A stretch of DNA of 64,000 bases from Bifidobacterium imperatoris (GCF_002860405.1 NZ_NMWV01000006.1:45187-109186), one strand, 5' to 3'. Positions 1 to 9,593 are shown, counted from the first letter of the stretch. Notes: generated by a model from the sequence alone, not told the origin. Program-made: numbers and translations.

Positions 1-2
1 AC

Positions 3-587
3 CTTACCGCATTCCAGCACTACGCTTTCCTTGAGCAGGAGGAAAAGGAAAAGGGCTACGACTTCACCGTTATTGGCGACTCCTACATTTCGCCGCTGAA
101 CCTGTACTCCAAGAAGTACAAGAGCGTGGATGAGTTCAAGCCGGGAGACAAGATCGCCATTCCGAGCAACGCCTCCAACACCGGCCGCGCACTCAAGGTG
201 CTGGACAGCGCCGGCCTAATCAAGCTCAAGGATCCCAATGCCGCCAGCCCAACCGTTGATGATATTGCGGAAAACCCCAGCGGCGTGCAGATTGAGCTGA
301 ACGACGCTGCCGCCATCATCAACCTGCTGCCTGATTATGCGGGCGGCATCACCAACACCAACTTCATCATCGACGCCGGCATGAAGACCTCTGATGCCAT
401 CTACCAGGTGCCTGACGCACTGAACAACAAGGCATTCAAGGAATACATCAACGTTATCGTGGCTCGCACCGCCGATAAAGACAACGCCACTTATAAGAAG
501 ATCGTGGACGCCTACCATTCCAAGGAAGTGGCCAAGGCCATCAACGACAACTACAAGGGTGAGGTTGAACCTGCATTCAAGTACTGA
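3..587 (+). CDS. NlpA/MetQ-family substrate-binding lipoprotein, C-terminal part (5' end outside window)
   Basis: The 194 visible residues match the C-terminal two thirds of NlpA/MetQ lipoproteins, the extracytoplasmic binding subunits of methionine-type ABC transporters. Recognisable stretches are the VIGDSYISPLNLYSKKYKS region and the later IPSNASNTGRAL ligand-pocket segment, followed by a typical QIELNDAAAII and NFIIDAGM. The lipobox and N-terminus lie before the window. The gene ends at TGA and is followed by a perfect 18-bp hairpin. Its permease and ATPase partners, if adjacent, would be upstream and out of view, so the substrate (methionine or another amino acid) cannot be fixed. The family call is firm. 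Confidence 0.88.
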   Translation, partial: LTAFQHYAFLEQEEKEKGYDFTVIGDSYISPLNLYSKKYKSVDEFKPGDKIAIPSNASNTGRALKVLDSAGLIKLKDPNAASPTVDDIAENPSGVQIELNDAAAIINLLPDYAGGITNTNFIIDAGMKTSDAIYQVPDALNNKAFKEYINVIVARTADKDNATYKKIVDAYHSKEVAKAINDNYKGEVEPAFKY

Positions 588-614
588 TTTGCTTGGGCGA
601 ACAGCTAGCCTGGT

Positions 615-662
615 ATGAAAAATCGGGGTTCCGTTGCAGTAAATGGAACCCCGATTTTTCAT
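615..662. terminator. Bidirectional terminator between convergent genes
   Basis: A perfect 18-bp inverted repeat (615-632 and 645-662) with a 12-nt loop has A-rich and T-rich outer ends on both strands. It sits between the stop of the NlpA gene (587) and the stop of the minus-strand GtrA gene (673), so it probably serves both. Confidence 0.85.
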
Positions 663-672
663 ATCAGCTTTA

Positions 673-1233
673 TTACTTCGGCCAGCCCTTTGGCGTGTGC
701 TCGATGGACCAGACACCCAGCTTATGAGAGAAGCTGCTCTGCCACTTGGCCTCCAGCTCCTCAGCAGTGAGGCGATTCTCCTTGGACTTCAAACGGTTCA
801 TCGCGTTGGTGTGCGTATCGTCAAGCAGCCACTTACGGATGAGGAAGTTCCACACCATCACCACGGCGGTGGCCACCAGCTTACCCACGTTCGTGCGCAG
901 CAGATACTCGGCATGCTGCGAAACGAAGGCGTCATGGTTCATGCCATAGGTGGAAATCCAGATAATTGCGTCATTCATGAACAAGCCAACAACTGCGCCA
1001 GCCACGAAGATAACGATTTCCATCCAACGGGCCATGTCGTCGCGGTGCTTGAACACGAACTTCATGCTCGCCAGATAGTTGAAAATCAGGGAGATGATGA
1101 AGGAGATGGTGGCGGCAATCACATTGTGCATGTGGAATACGCCAACCAGAAGGTTCAGAATACCCCAGTCAATGATGAAGGCGATGACGCCCACAATGCC
1201 GAACTTCATAAGCTGTGCAATCAGTTTTCTCAC
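673..1233 (-). CDS. GtrA-family membrane protein
   Basis: This 186-residue protein opens with MKFGIVGVIAFIIDWGILNL, the typical GtrA start, and has four predicted membrane segments at roughly residues 9-30, 37-58, 72-95 and 115-134. A charged cytoplasmic tail follows. GtrA proteins are thought to move or present polyprenol-linked sugars for cell-surface glycosylation; the exact role here is unknown. The start is GTG at 1233, because an in-frame TGA lies just upstream and no ATG is available before residue 9. No clear ribosome binding site is visible. The gene is monocistronic and convergent with the NlpA gene. Confidence 0.85.
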   Translation of the reverse strand: MRKLIAQLMKFGIVGVIAFIIDWGILNLLVGVFHMHNVIAATISFIISLIFNYLASMKFVFKHRDDMARWMEIVIFVAGAVVGLFMNDAIIWISTYGMNHDAFVSQHAEYLLRTNVGKLVATAVVMVWNFLIRKWLLDDTHTNAMNRLKSKENRLTAEELEAKWQSSFSHKLGVWSIEHTPKGWPK

Positions 1234-1373
1234 AGTGGGTATTCAACACTATTGGGCTGACCGTTGGGCGGTATTTTGGCTGTTCTAGCCAATAATCTCC
1301 TCAATTCACGCCTCAGGAATTACTACACTGGCAGGTGTACGCCATTATGTAAGGATTTCATAAGGAGGAATCC

Positions 1374-1721
1374 ATGCCCGTTATTCACACTCACGTTTCC
1401 GTGTCCACTACTCCTGAGCAGCGCGAGGCTTTGAAGGCCGCTTACGGCAAGGCCATCACCGCCGTGCCCGGCAAGTCCGAAGGCTGGCTGATGTGCCCGT
1501 TCGAAGACAATATGCCGATTTACTTCGGCGGCTCCGACGATAAGCCAGCCGCCTACGTTGAGGTCAACGTGTTCGGCCGTTCCGTGCCGGGCTCCGCATG
1601 GGAGAAGCTGACCGAATCCATTATGGCCGCACTGAACTCCACGCTGGGCATTCCTGAGGACCGCACGTACATCCGCTACACCGCCACCACCGACTGGGGC
1701 TGGAATGGCGGCAACTTCTAG
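1374..1721 (+). CDS. MIF-like tautomerase superfamily protein
   Basis: The 115-residue protein fits the macrophage migration inhibitory factor/phenylpyruvate tautomerase family in length and motifs. Proline follows the initiator Met (the catalytic base after Met removal) and a GKSEGWLM segment carries Lys34, matching the MIF active-site lysine region. The C-terminal half (YVEVNVFG, then LNSTLGIPEDRTYIRY) fits the second beta-alpha-beta unit of the trimeric fold. A strong TAAGGAGGAA site sits just before ATG 1374. It is a single gene followed by its own terminator. The physiological substrate is not known; a keto-enol tautomerase activity is an inference from family. Confidence 0.85.
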   Translation: MPVIHTHVSVSTTPEQREALKAAYGKAITAVPGKSEGWLMCPFEDNMPIYFGGSDDKPAAYVEVNVFGRSVPGSAWEKLTESIMAALNSTLGIPEDRTYIRYTATTDWGWNGGNF

Positions 1722-1729
1722 TTGCAATA

Positions 1730-1759
1730 AAAAAGCTCCCTCATCAGAGGGAGCTTTTT
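1730..1759. terminator. Rho-independent terminator, bidirectional
   Basis: Thirteen-bp perfect stem (1730-1742 with 1747-1759), loop ATCA, A-tract on the left and T-tract on the right. It lies between the tautomerase stop (1721) and the minus-strand fhs stop (1772). The stem core GCTCCCTCATCAGAGGGAGC also occurs inside the REP-like copy within grpE (about 52485-52504). Confidence 0.9.
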
Positions 1760-1771
1760 AGTTGTGATAGG

Positions 1772-3289
1772 TCACACGATCTTCGGCATCGGAGTGGTCA
1801 GGCTCGTGGTCAGGTTGACGTGAGCCAAGCCTGCACCGGCGTGCACTTCGACCTTCTTCAGGGTCACAGTGCGTTCCTCTTCCGGTGCGCGGTCGTTGTC
1901 GGTCATGGTAGCCGGGGACTTGACGGCCACGAAGGCGAGATCATCCAGCGAGATGCCAGCGGACTGGCACAGCTTGTTGGCTTCAGCCAAGGAATCCAGG
2001 AAGCCGTCCTTAAGCAGCACGCGCTCAGCCGGCACACCGTAGGCATGCTCAGCAACCCACTTGGCATTGTCGATGATCGGCATACCCTTGTGGCTGTGCT
2101 GGGCCGGCGGCATGGAGCCGTTGGTCAGCACGTCCACGAAAGCGTCAATCTGGTCGGCGAGACCATCGCCGCCATCACGGTACAGGTTGCCGATAATCGG
2201 GTCACGGAACTCCAGCTTGGCAGCGGTTTCACGCAGTTCAGGAATCTGATCGTCCTCGCCTTCCCACAGGTTGATGAGCGGGAATGCCGGAATATCGAGC
2301 TTCTCCAAGCGATCAACATGGAACGGGTAGCGCCATGCGAGTTCTTCGTCGTCACGCCAAGTGGAGGCGCGGGTCACCACGATGGCGGCGGACGGCCACT
2401 GAGCGCCGTATTCACGGCAGGCGATATCCAACCACTTCTGGGCGCCAGCGTCGGTGCCGTAACCGGCTTCGACGATGACCACATCGTGCAGGGCGCACGC
2501 CATTTCCACGGCGATCAAGGTCGGAATGCCGATGGACACGTTGGCGAACGGGCCGCCGTGCACGTAGACCGGGGAGCCGTTCACGGTTTCGGTCAGGGCC
2601 GGCTTGACGGCATCGGCCAGGATGCCGGTGATGCGCCACAGATCCACGAATTCACCGAAGGTCACGGCCTTGCCATCCTTGGTGCCGGCGATCATCTTGG
2701 AGACACGATCGGCGATCTCATCCATAGAGCGGGAGAGCACCACAATCTGCATGAGCTCGCAGGTCGGGGTGAGCACCATCTTCTCCTTGACGTTGCCCTT
2801 GCCGTAATCCACGGCGATGGAGCGCAGGGAGCGGCTCGGCACTTCGGAAACGCGCGGCACGAGAATATCGTCCAGCTTGCCTTCGTCCACAGCCTTCTCA
2901 GCGAAGGAGACGAGCAGGTTCTGGGCGGCCTCAATAGAGCCCATTTCACCGCACAGACCCCAGTCGATGAGTTCCGGGTGAGTCAGGGATGCCTTGCCGC
3001 CACCGGAGGCACCGCCCTTGGAACCAGCTGCGGTGATGCCCATGCTCGGCTGGCGCAGCACTGCGGTTGCGTCAATGCCGCGCTTGTTCAGAGCGTCAAT
3101 CAGGGCAATGGTGGTGGTGGTCTTGCCCTCGCCACGGGATGCCTTGAGCGGCGTATCGGCGGTGACAAGCACCACCTTGCCGTGCTTGCGCGGGGCATCC
3201 GGGTTTTCGGCCAGGTATTTCATGTAGCCGAAGGCGTCGATCTTCTTGACCAGACCGTACTGGCTGGTGAAGTCTTCAATAGTGGTCAT
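1772..3289 (-). CDS. fhs: Formate--tetrahydrofolate ligase
   Basis: Catalyses ATP-dependent ligation of formate to tetrahydrofolate, giving 10-formyl-THF for purine synthesis and initiator-tRNA formylation; cytoplasmic. In bifidobacteria it could capture formate made by pyruvate formate-lyase. The 505-residue product has the family P-loop GEGKTTTT at residues 53-60 after TADTPLKASR, the following LRQPSMGITAAGSKGG segment, and conserved VHGGPFANVSIG and EAGYGTDAG. It is somewhat shorter than the usual ~555. ATG 3289 is preceded by AAAGG. It lies 31 nt downstream of the C69 dipeptidase gene on the same strand, so co-transcription is likely. Confidence 0.95.
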   Translation of the reverse strand: MTTIEDFTSQYGLVKKIDAFGYMKYLAENPDAPRKHGKVVLVTADTPLKASRGEGKTTTTIALIDALNKRGIDATAVLRQPSMGITAAGSKGGASGGGKASLTHPELIDWGLCGEMGSIEAAQNLLVSFAEKAVDEGKLDDILVPRVSEVPSRSLRSIAVDYGKGNVKEKMVLTPTCELMQIVVLSRSMDEIADRVSKMIAGTKDGKAVTFGEFVDLWRITGILADAVKPALTETVNGSPVYVHGGPFANVSIGIPTLIAVEMACALHDVVIVEAGYGTDAGAQKWLDIACREYGAQWPSAAIVVTRASTWRDDEELAWRYPFHVDRLEKLDIPAFPLINLWEGEDDQIPELRETAAKLEFRDPIIGNLYRDGGDGLADQIDAFVDVLTNGSMPPAQHSHKGMPIIDNAKWVAEHAYGVPAERVLLKDGFLDSLAEANKLCQSAGISLDDLAFVAVKSPATMTDNDRAPEEERTVTLKKVEVHAGAGLAHVNLTTSLTTPMPKIV

Positions 3290-3320
3290 TGATAGGCCTT
3301 TCTATTTGATCTGATGCGGA

Positions 3321-4922
3321 TTAAAAATCGGACATGTGGAAGCCGTTCTTCATCTCCATGCTGCGAGTGTAGAGCACGGAGTCAAGCAGCTTCTCAGTTT
3401 CTTCCTTGAGCTGGTCAGCCATCGTCTGGTTGGCGGCGGCGAGAATACCGCGCACCTCAGTGTTGCGAGTGGCTTCAATAATCTCGTCCGGAGTCATCGG
3501 CTGCACGTCACCGTCCACGTTGTCTGCCTCGAACTCCTCTTCGGCAGCCGACTGTGCGGCTTCCTCAGCGGCGGTCAGACCAAGACGAGCCACCTGCTCA
3601 TCGGTGGCGGCCACCAGACGGTGACCCATTGCGCCGGTCTTCTCCTGGTAACGCTCGACCGCGTTGGCGGTGGAGCGGAATGCGCCATCGCACAGGGCGG
3701 CGATGATGCGGTTGGCCCAGTAGAAGTTCTCGGAGGTCACACGGGTGGTGGTGTCTTCGAGGTAGGCGGGCGTGGTGTCCACGTTCGGGAAGAACGGCAC
3801 CAGCGTGTTGAACGGGTTGGAGCCGTAAGCCATCCACTGCACAGCACGGGATGCCTGCGGGCGGTATGGGCGAATCTGCAGCACGGCAAGCTGGCTCTGA
3901 CGGTTGATGCCAATCGGACGGTACATGTGGCGAGTGCGCTCATCGCCCAGCTGCCCGTACGGGTCAAACGGAGTGCCCTGGTAGTGGGAGCTCAGCACGT
4001 ACTTAATGTCTTCGATGGTCACCTTGCGCTCAGGCTGGCGAGCCCACGGAATGTCGTTGGATTCCGGCTTGTGGTCGGCATCCGGGCCGTCCCAGACCTC
4101 GTCGTACGGGTTGAGGAAGCGCTGCATGGACCATGCGCGCGGGGTGTTGTAGACGTGGTCGGAATCGGAGTGGGAGCCGAAGGCATCACGCGGGTTAAAC
4201 GGCGTGGTGTTCTCCACAGACAGATCAAGGTGGTTCGCCTCGATGAACTCAGCCAAATCAGCGGAGCACATGTGGTCTTCCTGGTCGCCCAGTGCATCAT
4301 TCAAGTCGAATTCGTCGATGCCGAGCTGGTTCGGCATGGTCACGTATGCCTCATCCGGCACACGCTTGGCGATCCAATGATGACCGCCCACGGTTTCCAG
4401 CCACCAAATCTCATCGACATCGGAGAAGGCGACACCGTTCATCTCATAGGTGCCGTACTCCTCGAGCAGAGCGCCGAGGCGCTCCACGCCTTCACGTGCG
4501 GTCTTCACATACGGCAGCACGATGGTCAGGAAGTCCTCTTCGCCGATGCCGCCAGGCACTTCAGGCTCATCGCCCTTGGCCGGAACGTATTCCACAAACG
4601 GGTCAGCGCCGAGCACACGCTCATTGGTGGTCAGCGTTTCGGTGGCGCTCATGGCTACGTTCGCTTCGTTCACGCCAGCCTCGCCCCAAATGCCTTCCTT
4701 GAGGTCGGCGTTCGGCACTGCTGTGTACTGCAGTGGGTTGTCCGGCAGATTGATGGTCAGGTGAGAGATGACTGACTTGTATTCGCGCGGCTGTTCTTCC
4801 GGCTTCACTACGATGAAGCGCTTCGGGTTGAACTCGCCGTTCGCGGAATCCTCATTACGAGCGATGATGGTGGAACCGTCATAGCTCGCGTCCTTGCCTA
4901 CCAAAATGGTGGTGCAGGCCAT
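3321..4922 (-). CDS. C69-family dipeptidase
   Basis: The 533-residue protein starts [18 protein letters not shown], with Cys3 as the expected N-terminal nucleophile of the C69 (PepD) Ntn-hydrolase family after processing. It continues through typical blocks such as [27 protein letters not shown] and [11 protein letters not shown]. No signal peptide is present, so it should act on dipeptides in the cytoplasm. Length agrees with bifidobacterial and lactobacillar PepD enzymes. An AAAGGAC site lies about 12 nt before ATG 4922. The fhs gene follows after 31 nt. The C-terminal ~100 residues are acidic and helical. Confidence 0.92.
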   Translation of the reverse strand: MACTTILVGKDASYDGSTIIARNEDSANGEFNPKRFIVVKPEEQPREYKSVISHLTINLPDNPLQYTAVPNADLKEGIWGEAGVNEANVAMSATETLTTNERVLGADPFVEYVPAKGDEPEVPGGIGEEDFLTIVLPYVKTAREGVERLGALLEEYGTYEMNGVAFSDVDEIWWLETVGGHHWIAKRVPDEAYVTMPNQLGIDEFDLNDALGDQEDHMCSADLAEFIEANHLDLSVENTTPFNPRDAFGSHSDSDHVYNTPRAWSMQRFLNPYDEVWDGPDADHKPESNDIPWARQPERKVTIEDIKYVLSSHYQGTPFDPYGQLGDERTRHMYRPIGINRQSQLAVLQIRPYRPQASRAVQWMAYGSNPFNTLVPFFPNVDTTPAYLEDTTTRVTSENFYWANRIIAALCDGAFRSTANAVERYQEKTGAMGHRLVAATDEQVARLGLTAAEEAAQSAAEEEFEADNVDGDVQPMTPDEIIEATRNTEVRGILAAANQTMADQLKEETEKLLDSVLYTRSMEMKNGFHMSDF

Positions 4923-4965
4923 GTGCTGTTATGTCCTTTCTAATCTCGACTTCCCCTCTAGAACC

Positions 4966-5016
4966 TTGGCTCCCCTTGTCAGGGGAGCTGGCGCCGAAGG
5001 CGACTGAGGGGTAGTT
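4966..5016 (-). repeat. REP-like ~50-bp element, copy 1
   Basis: Read on the minus strand: ACTACCCCTCAGTC, a short TTCG-containing hairpin, CAGCTCCCCTGACAAGGGGAGCC. The same element recurs at 16767-16817, 50544-50592, 52454-52506, 63594-63641 and 63667-63719. It lies between the C69 dipeptidase start and the PEBP-like gene end and contains no ORF. Confidence 0.8.
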
Positions 5017-5074
5017 CTATAGCAGGCGAAAGCCTGCAGAAAAACTATCGGCTAAAGCCGATTCCTTATAAAAA

Positions 5075-5629
5075 TCACGCCTTGCCGGTGACGAACATGC
5101 CGCCCTGGTCAGGGGCTTCGCCGCATTCGCGCAGCTTGTGCAGCAGCTCGTTCATCCAGAATCCCTGATTCAAGCCAGGCAGTGGTTCCTTTGTGGCCCA
5201 AACGTGCAGGTAGTAATCATGATCCTTGTCTGGCGGCTGCGGGCCGTTGTACCGCATAATCACGGCCGGGTCATTATCACGCCCCACGAACTTGGATGCC
5301 GAGGAATTACGCCCCTGCACCGCTTCCGGAATCATGGCCGGCATCTGACGGGAGAAGTCCGGCGGAATGGCGAGTGCATGCGAATCATTGAAATCGAACA
5401 TCAATGCGTCGATGGGCAGGTTTGCCACGGTCCAGTGAATCCATTCGAAGCCGCATACCGGAATCGAATCAGGATCGGTGAACGTCCAGTGCAGATAACG
5501 CGCTTCCGGATTCACCTCGTCCACGTAGAACGGGAAGGAGATAACTGGCACACCGCCAGCCCTGTATTCAGGCGCGGCGGCCTTGGCGAAATCGTCAGGC
5601 ACAACCGTGAAATCAGCGGAAATCTTCAT
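5075..5629 (-). CDS. PEBP / YbhB-YbcL family protein
   Basis: Phosphatidylethanolamine-binding protein-like fold (Raf kinase inhibitor-like). In the 184-residue product, the ligand-site blocks are DPDSIP (52-57), HW (65-66) and YNGPQPPDKDHDYY (127-140), matching the family's DPDxP and GPxPPxGxHxY motifs. The function of bacterial members is unsettled. The frame extends upstream to a TTG at 5692, but ATG 5629 has a GGAG nearby and gives normal family length, while the longer form would begin next to a terminator stem. No signal peptide is visible. Confidence 0.85.
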   Translation of the reverse strand: MKISADFTVVPDDFAKAAAPEYRAGGVPVISFPFYVDEVNPEARYLHWTFTDPDSIPVCGFEWIHWTVANLPIDALMFDFNDSHALAIPPDFSRQMPAMIPEAVQGRNSSASKFVGRDNDPAVIMRYNGPQPPDKDHDYYLHVWATKEPLPGLNQGFWMNELLHKLRECGEAPDQGGMFVTGKA

Positions 5630-5680
5630 ACGCTCCAGTGTATCGCGGGGCATGTTACTGCCAAGAGCGTCACGATAACG

Positions 5681-5700
5681 GTTGCGTATCAATACGCAAC
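5681..5700. promoter_or_regulatory. Palindromic operator candidate upstream of the PEBP-like gene
   Basis: GTTGCGTAT-CA-ATACGCAAC is a perfect 9-bp inverted repeat with a 2-bp centre, 52-71 bp upstream of the chosen PEBP start. Size and symmetry suit a dimeric repressor site; no cognate regulator is identified. Confidence 0.4.
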
Positions 5701-5731
5701 GAGGGTCTCCTCGTAATGAAGAGACCCTCGT
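5699..5731 (-). terminator. Stem-loop terminator of the surface-protein gene
   Basis: Perfect 11-bp arms (5699-5709, 5721-5731) with an 11-nt loop, starting 28 nt downstream of the surface-protein stop codon. There is no good U-tract, so termination efficiency is uncertain. Confidence 0.6.
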
Positions 5732-5759
5732 GAGCTATTAGCTGATGAAATTATCAGAA

Positions 5760-7613
5760 TCAGGCTTGGCGACGGCGGTACACCACCACGCTCACGCCAG
5801 CCACCAGCAGAGCGATTGCAGCGAATGCAATCACCAGAACGCTGCTACCGGTATCGGTCAGCTTCTGCGGCTTGGTGGCAGTGTTGTTCTTGTTGGAATT
5901 CGGCTTAGTAGCAGAACCAGTGTTGTTCTGGTTGGTATTGGAACCGCCATTGTTCTGGTTGTTGCCGGAATTCTGACCTGCAGCAACGGTTACCGGAGCC
6001 CAGCCGAGCAGGTTGCCGTCGTTGTCGTAAAGGGCAATCTTGTGGTCGCCGTTCACGGTGTCGGATGGAATCTGGTACTCGACGTAGGCCTTGCCATCCT
6101 TGTCCACACGGACTGCGGAAGCCTTGCCATCAGCAGAATCCAGCTGCTTTGGAGTGGAGTAAATGTAGCCAGTCCAGTAGCAGTACTGATTAGATTCCAC
6201 AGCAGCCTTGCATGCTGCAGTGTCCTTCAGGCTGTCCACGTACAGGCGGTAGGTGGAGCCGGCAGTGGCCTTGCCGTCGTTAGCGCCCACGATGCCACCC
6301 TTATTGGCGTCAGTGAGTTGCTCGGAAGCAACCGGGCCGTTAGCAGCGGCCTTGGTAGTGAAGTCCTGGACATTCTTCAATCCAGCAGCATTACCGGATG
6401 GGGCATAAATCACACCATCGCCGAACTCCAGCACAATGCCGGAGTACATCATCGAAGCCGGATCACGATTCGTGTTGTTGGAATCAAGAACATCTGACAG
6501 CATCATGTAATCAGGCGTCGTATTGTCACTGTAGCCCCAATTGCCGTACTTGGTACCAGACAGCAAGCCTGGAATCACACTGGTGAGTTCGCCGGAAGAA
6601 GCAATGGCAGGGTCTCCCGCATCACGAGTCTTGTAGGCCGCTCGAGAAAACCACTGGCCTGTCAGCACTGCCGTTGAAGAATCGGCATTGAAACTAGACG
6701 CCAGATTCGTCACTCGATAAGCATCACCAGTGGTATCGTCCTTGTCATCGACAAAACCAGTCTTGCAGTCCCACGCAATACGATCAAGACCGCCTATACC
6801 TTTGGGCACATACTTGCCGCTCAGTTGATATGCGCGAGCCACAGTAGTCGAGAGGCAAATCTTGGTTACATCATTGGCGATTCGGGAATCGAACGTGTAA
6901 TGAGCCTTCAAGCCTGCAGTGTGCTGGCCAACATCTTCCACAGTCAGGCTATCAAGTTTGACTGCCTTGTCAAGGTTTACTACGGATACAGTCACGCCGC
7001 CATACACGCTTACTACAGGACCATACACGAAGTCGGAATACTCGCCACTGTCCTGAACCAGTGCAAACCACGCTGAAGTAATATCAGCGCCTCCATAGGA
7101 GACTTCCACCGTCTTAGTGGTTGAATCCGCAGTGAACCCCGAACCGTATTCACCATAGGTTTCTGAACCTACTGCAGGTTCTTCACCGCCGCCAGAAATA
7201 TTGCTGGCGATACCATATTTCTGGCCAATGGTCAGGCCAGTTACTGTCACCTTGAACTTCTCCGCACTGGAAAGGTAGACACTTGTCTTCAGCACACCCT
7301 GCGGAGCCTCAACGTTGTTAATGGTCGCTCCAGCGGCAGCAGCCTTGGCTTGAGCCTTCGGAGTGGCCTGCTTAGTAGCCGGAGCCGGGGTCTTGGCAGC
7401 ATCTTTATCGGACTGGTCGGACTGAGCCTGAGCGGCATCAGCCTGTGCCTGCTGAGTTTGCGTAGCTTGGCCGCTAACCGTAGCCTGCTGAGACTGCGTT
7501 GTTTGCGGCGAGGTGTCAGTGCCGGCAGTATCGTCGGCGTATGCCGTGCCAGCGCCTGCGAGCATCATGCTCAAGCCCGCAAGGATGGCGGCAACTTTGC
7601 CCATCTTCTTCAT
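5760..7613 (-). CDS. Secreted, probably sortase-anchored surface protein with LTDTG motif
   Basis: The 617-residue product has a signal peptide (MKKMGKVAAILAGLSMMLAG..., predicted cleavage after AYA, residue 26). A Thr/Gln/Ala-rich linker runs to about residue 95, followed by an extracellular region of unrecognised fold (~95-535) and an Asn/Gly/Thr-rich wall-spanning stretch. A C-terminal sorting signal follows: LTDTG at 585-589, a hydrophobic helix, and YRRRQA. LTDTG departs from canonical LPxTG at position 2. ATG 7613 has GAAGGG upstream; the TTG at 7637 lacks one. The ligand is unknown. The only sortase in the window is the class C enzyme at 36573, about 29 kb away. Eight consecutive G (minus strand) lie 58-65 nt before the start. 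Confidence 0.82.
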   Translation of the reverse strand: MKKMGKVAAILAGLSMMLAGAGTAYADDTAGTDTSPQTTQSQQATVSGQATQTQQAQADAAQAQSDQSDKDAAKTPAPATKQATPKAQAKAAAAGATINNVEAPQGVLKTSVYLSSAEKFKVTVTGLTIGQKYGIASNISGGGEEPAVGSETYGEYGSGFTADSTTKTVEVSYGGADITSAWFALVQDSGEYSDFVYGPVVSVYGGVTVSVVNLDKAVKLDSLTVEDVGQHTAGLKAHYTFDSRIANDVTKICLSTTVARAYQLSGKYVPKGIGGLDRIAWDCKTGFVDDKDDTTGDAYRVTNLASSFNADSSTAVLTGQWFSRAAYKTRDAGDPAIASSGELTSVIPGLLSGTKYGNWGYSDNTTPDYMMLSDVLDSNNTNRDPASMMYSGIVLEFGDGVIYAPSGNAAGLKNVQDFTTKAAANGPVASEQLTDANKGGIVGANDGKATAGSTYRLYVDSLKDTAACKAAVESNQYCYWTGYIYSTPKQLDSADGKASAVRVDKDGKAYVEYQIPSDTVNGDHKIALYDNDGNLLGWAPVTVAAGQNSGNNQNNGGSNTNQNNTGSATKPNSNKNNTATKPQKLTDTGSSVLVIAFAAIALLVAGVSVVVYRRRQA

Positions 7614-7670
7614 AGGTTTCCCTTCAATAGTGCGCAATCATGATAATTACGCTCCTACTGCGGAACGCTA

Positions 7671-7678
7671 CCCCCCCC
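7671..7678. repeat. C8/G8 homopolymer upstream of surface-protein gene
   Basis: Eight consecutive C on the plus strand (G8 on the coding strand) lie 58-65 nt before the start of the LTDTG surface-protein gene, a position where length change could alter promoter spacing or the 5' leader. Confidence 0.6.
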
Positions 7679-7730
7679 GTGGTCAAAACCGTTTCAGCAG
7701 ATGGGCATCTGTTGCATGCATGGACACCCT

Positions 7731-8882
7731 CTACGGAATCAGGGCGCAGAAGAGGGCTTCGAACGTGAGCAGGGGGTTGCCGTTACCGGCCAGGCGCTTG
7801 CGAGCATGAGCTACTTCATCGAGCCGAGCCACAGCACCCGCACGATTCAACCGAACCGAAAGCTCAGTAATTGCAGTCCGATTCTCGAGGTTAATCAACC
7901 CAACAGAATCCTCAGCATTGTTCTGCAACACAGCCACATCACGGTAAATGGAGGCCACGGAGTTCAGCGCACGGTCCAGAACATCGCGCGTGCGACGAGT
8001 GGAATACCGCTTCACGTCATCCTTCTTGGCCACCTGATTGAACGCGCCACGCAGTTTCGGGGGGATACGCTCCCCCTCCGCCAAACCGTTGATGCGGCGG
8101 AATTCCGCTTCCTGCTTGCCGGCCCATTCATTGGCGTCCGCCTCGGCCTGTCCCTTGGCATTGTCAATCAGATTGCCGGCGAGCAGCACAGCATCCGAAG
8201 CTCGGGCGAGGTTCAATACACCGACGATCAACTCGTCGCGGTCAGACATGACGCGTTCATTCGTGGCGTACAGGCGCGCAATGCCAATATGGCCTTCGGA
8301 CAAGCGGGCCGCGCGCTGGGCAATCTTTGGCTCAGCGCCGGTATTCGACACCAGGAAATCAGCAACCGCCGCCGTGGACGGCACAGCCAGATTGACCACG
8401 CGGCAGCGTGAACGAATCGTCGGCAGCACATCCTGGGCACTTGGCGCGCACAACAGCCAAATGCAGCGCTCGGATGGCTCCTCAATCTCTTTCAGCAGCA
8501 CGTTGGTGGTGCGCTCGAGCATACGATCAACGTCTTCGATAATGATGATGCGCCACGGTGCGGTGGCCGGCATCTGCTCGGAGGTGGCGATAATGTCACG
8601 CACTTGATCAATGCCGATGGTCACCTTGTTGGTAGTCAGTACGGTGACGTCCGGGTGTGTGCCGGCAAGCACCTGCTGTGTGACACGCGTAGGTTCGGCG
8701 CTCATGCCATGGTCCGGGCTTTCCAGCGCCGCGGCGAATGCGCGAGCCATATTCGAGCGCCCGGAGCCGGGAGGTCCGCAAATCAGCCATGACTGCGTAA
8801 TCTGGCTCGGATCGCCTTGTGCGATGCGGCTAAACATATCTACGACGGGTTTTTGCCCGACCAGCGAATCCCATACACTCAT
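7731..8882 (-). CDS. holB: DNA polymerase III subunit delta'
   Basis: Clamp-loader delta' subunit that loads the sliding clamp together with DnaX (38333-41059 here). The 383 residues begin [17 protein letters not shown] and carry an AAA+ core with a degenerate Walker [10 protein letters not shown] (36-44), with Arg replacing the catalytic Lys, as expected for a non-hydrolysing subunit. [20 protein letters not shown] and RSRCRVV (sensor 1 region) follow. The start at 8882 gives a 4-bp ATGA overlap with the tmk stop, indicating translational coupling; the frame extends further upstream but that would overlap tmk heavily. The tmk-holB order is common in actinobacteria. Confidence 0.93.
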   Translation of the reverse strand: MSVWDSLVGQKPVVDMFSRIAQGDPSQITQSWLICGPPGSGRSNMARAFAAALESPDHGMSAEPTRVTQQVLAGTHPDVTVLTTNKVTIGIDQVRDIIATSEQMPATAPWRIIIIEDVDRMLERTTNVLLKEIEEPSERCIWLLCAPSAQDVLPTIRSRCRVVNLAVPSTAAVADFLVSNTGAEPKIAQRAARLSEGHIGIARLYATNERVMSDRDELIVGVLNLARASDAVLLAGNLIDNAKGQAEADANEWAGKQEAEFRRINGLAEGERIPPKLRGAFNQVAKKDDVKRYSTRRTRDVLDRALNSVASIYRDVAVLQNNAEDSVGLINLENRTAITELSVRLNRAGAVARLDEVAHARKRLAGNGNPLLTFEALFCALIP

Positions 8883-9523
8883 GCGAGCTCCTTGGAATCC
8901 TCGGAGCCTAACAGCGTCTTGATATCCGCTTCGATTGCAGCCCACACCTGTTCGATGGATTGGCTGGCATCAATCACGCGGAAACGATCCGGTTCGGCGG
9001 CAGCCAAGTCAAGGAATGCTTGGCGGGTGCGGGATTGGAAGTCATCGCCCGCAGATTCCATACGGTCTTCGGCATGCTGGAGGCGATTATGAGACATCGC
9101 CGGATCCATATCCAGTAAATATGTGCGAGCAGGCAGCAGATTATTGGTGGCCCACATGCTTAAATCGCGGATTTCCTTGAGAGTCAGTTCGCGGCCACCG
9201 GCCTGGTAGGCCAAGGAGGAATCCAAGTACCGGTCGGTGATGACCACTTCGCCGCGTTCCAGCGCTGGGCGAATCGTTTCGGCTACATGTTGGGCTCGGT
9301 CTGCAGCGAAGAGCAGCGCTTCGGCGCGCGGAGCGATATCAGCTGAGCCGTTAACGCCGTGCAGCAGCATTTGGCGGATTGCCGCTCCCAGCGCCGTGCC
9401 GCCCGGTTCGCGCGTGACCACTACCGTGCGGCCATGAGCTTCCAAATATGCGCGCAGCCGCTCAACTTGCGTGGTTTTACCCACGCCATCAACGCCTTCA
9501 AACGAAATAAACAGACCGGTCAT
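8879..9523 (-). CDS. tmk: Thymidylate kinase
   Basis: Phosphorylates dTMP to dTDP in dTTP synthesis. The ~214-residue product has the P-loop GVDGVGKTT (10-18), the TREPGGT motif with the dTMP-contacting Arg, and [14 protein letters not shown] 9523 is preceded by AAGG at a suitable distance; a GTG eight codons upstream (9547) is an alternative without a visible ribosome binding site. It sits 70 nt downstream of topA and overlaps holB by 4 bp, so topA-tmk-holB is probably one transcription unit. Confidence 0.94.
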   Translation of the reverse strand: MTGLFISFEGVDGVGKTTQVERLRAYLEAHGRTVVVTREPGGTALGAAIRQMLLHGVNGSADIAPRAEALLFAADRAQHVAETIRPALERGEVVITDRYLDSSLAYQAGGRELTLKEIRDLSMWATNNLLPARTYLLDMDPAMSHNRLQHAEDRMESAGDDFQSRTRQAFLDLAAAEPDRFRVIDASQSIEQVWAAIEADIKTLLGSEDSKELA

Positions 9524-9593
9524 ACGACCGACCTTAGCGTTAGGCACCGAGTTGCGTGTTGACTTGTTGAAGCAGAGCCAAGATGATGTGAGG

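Noticed and set aside
1820..3292. Long open frame opposite fhs
   Set aside because: His/Gly/Val-rich antisense shadow of a well-supported gene.
7731..8882. Damaged holB because the Walker A lysine is missing
   Set aside because: Delta' subunits are commonly non-hydrolysing and may lack this lysine; the rest of the protein is intact.
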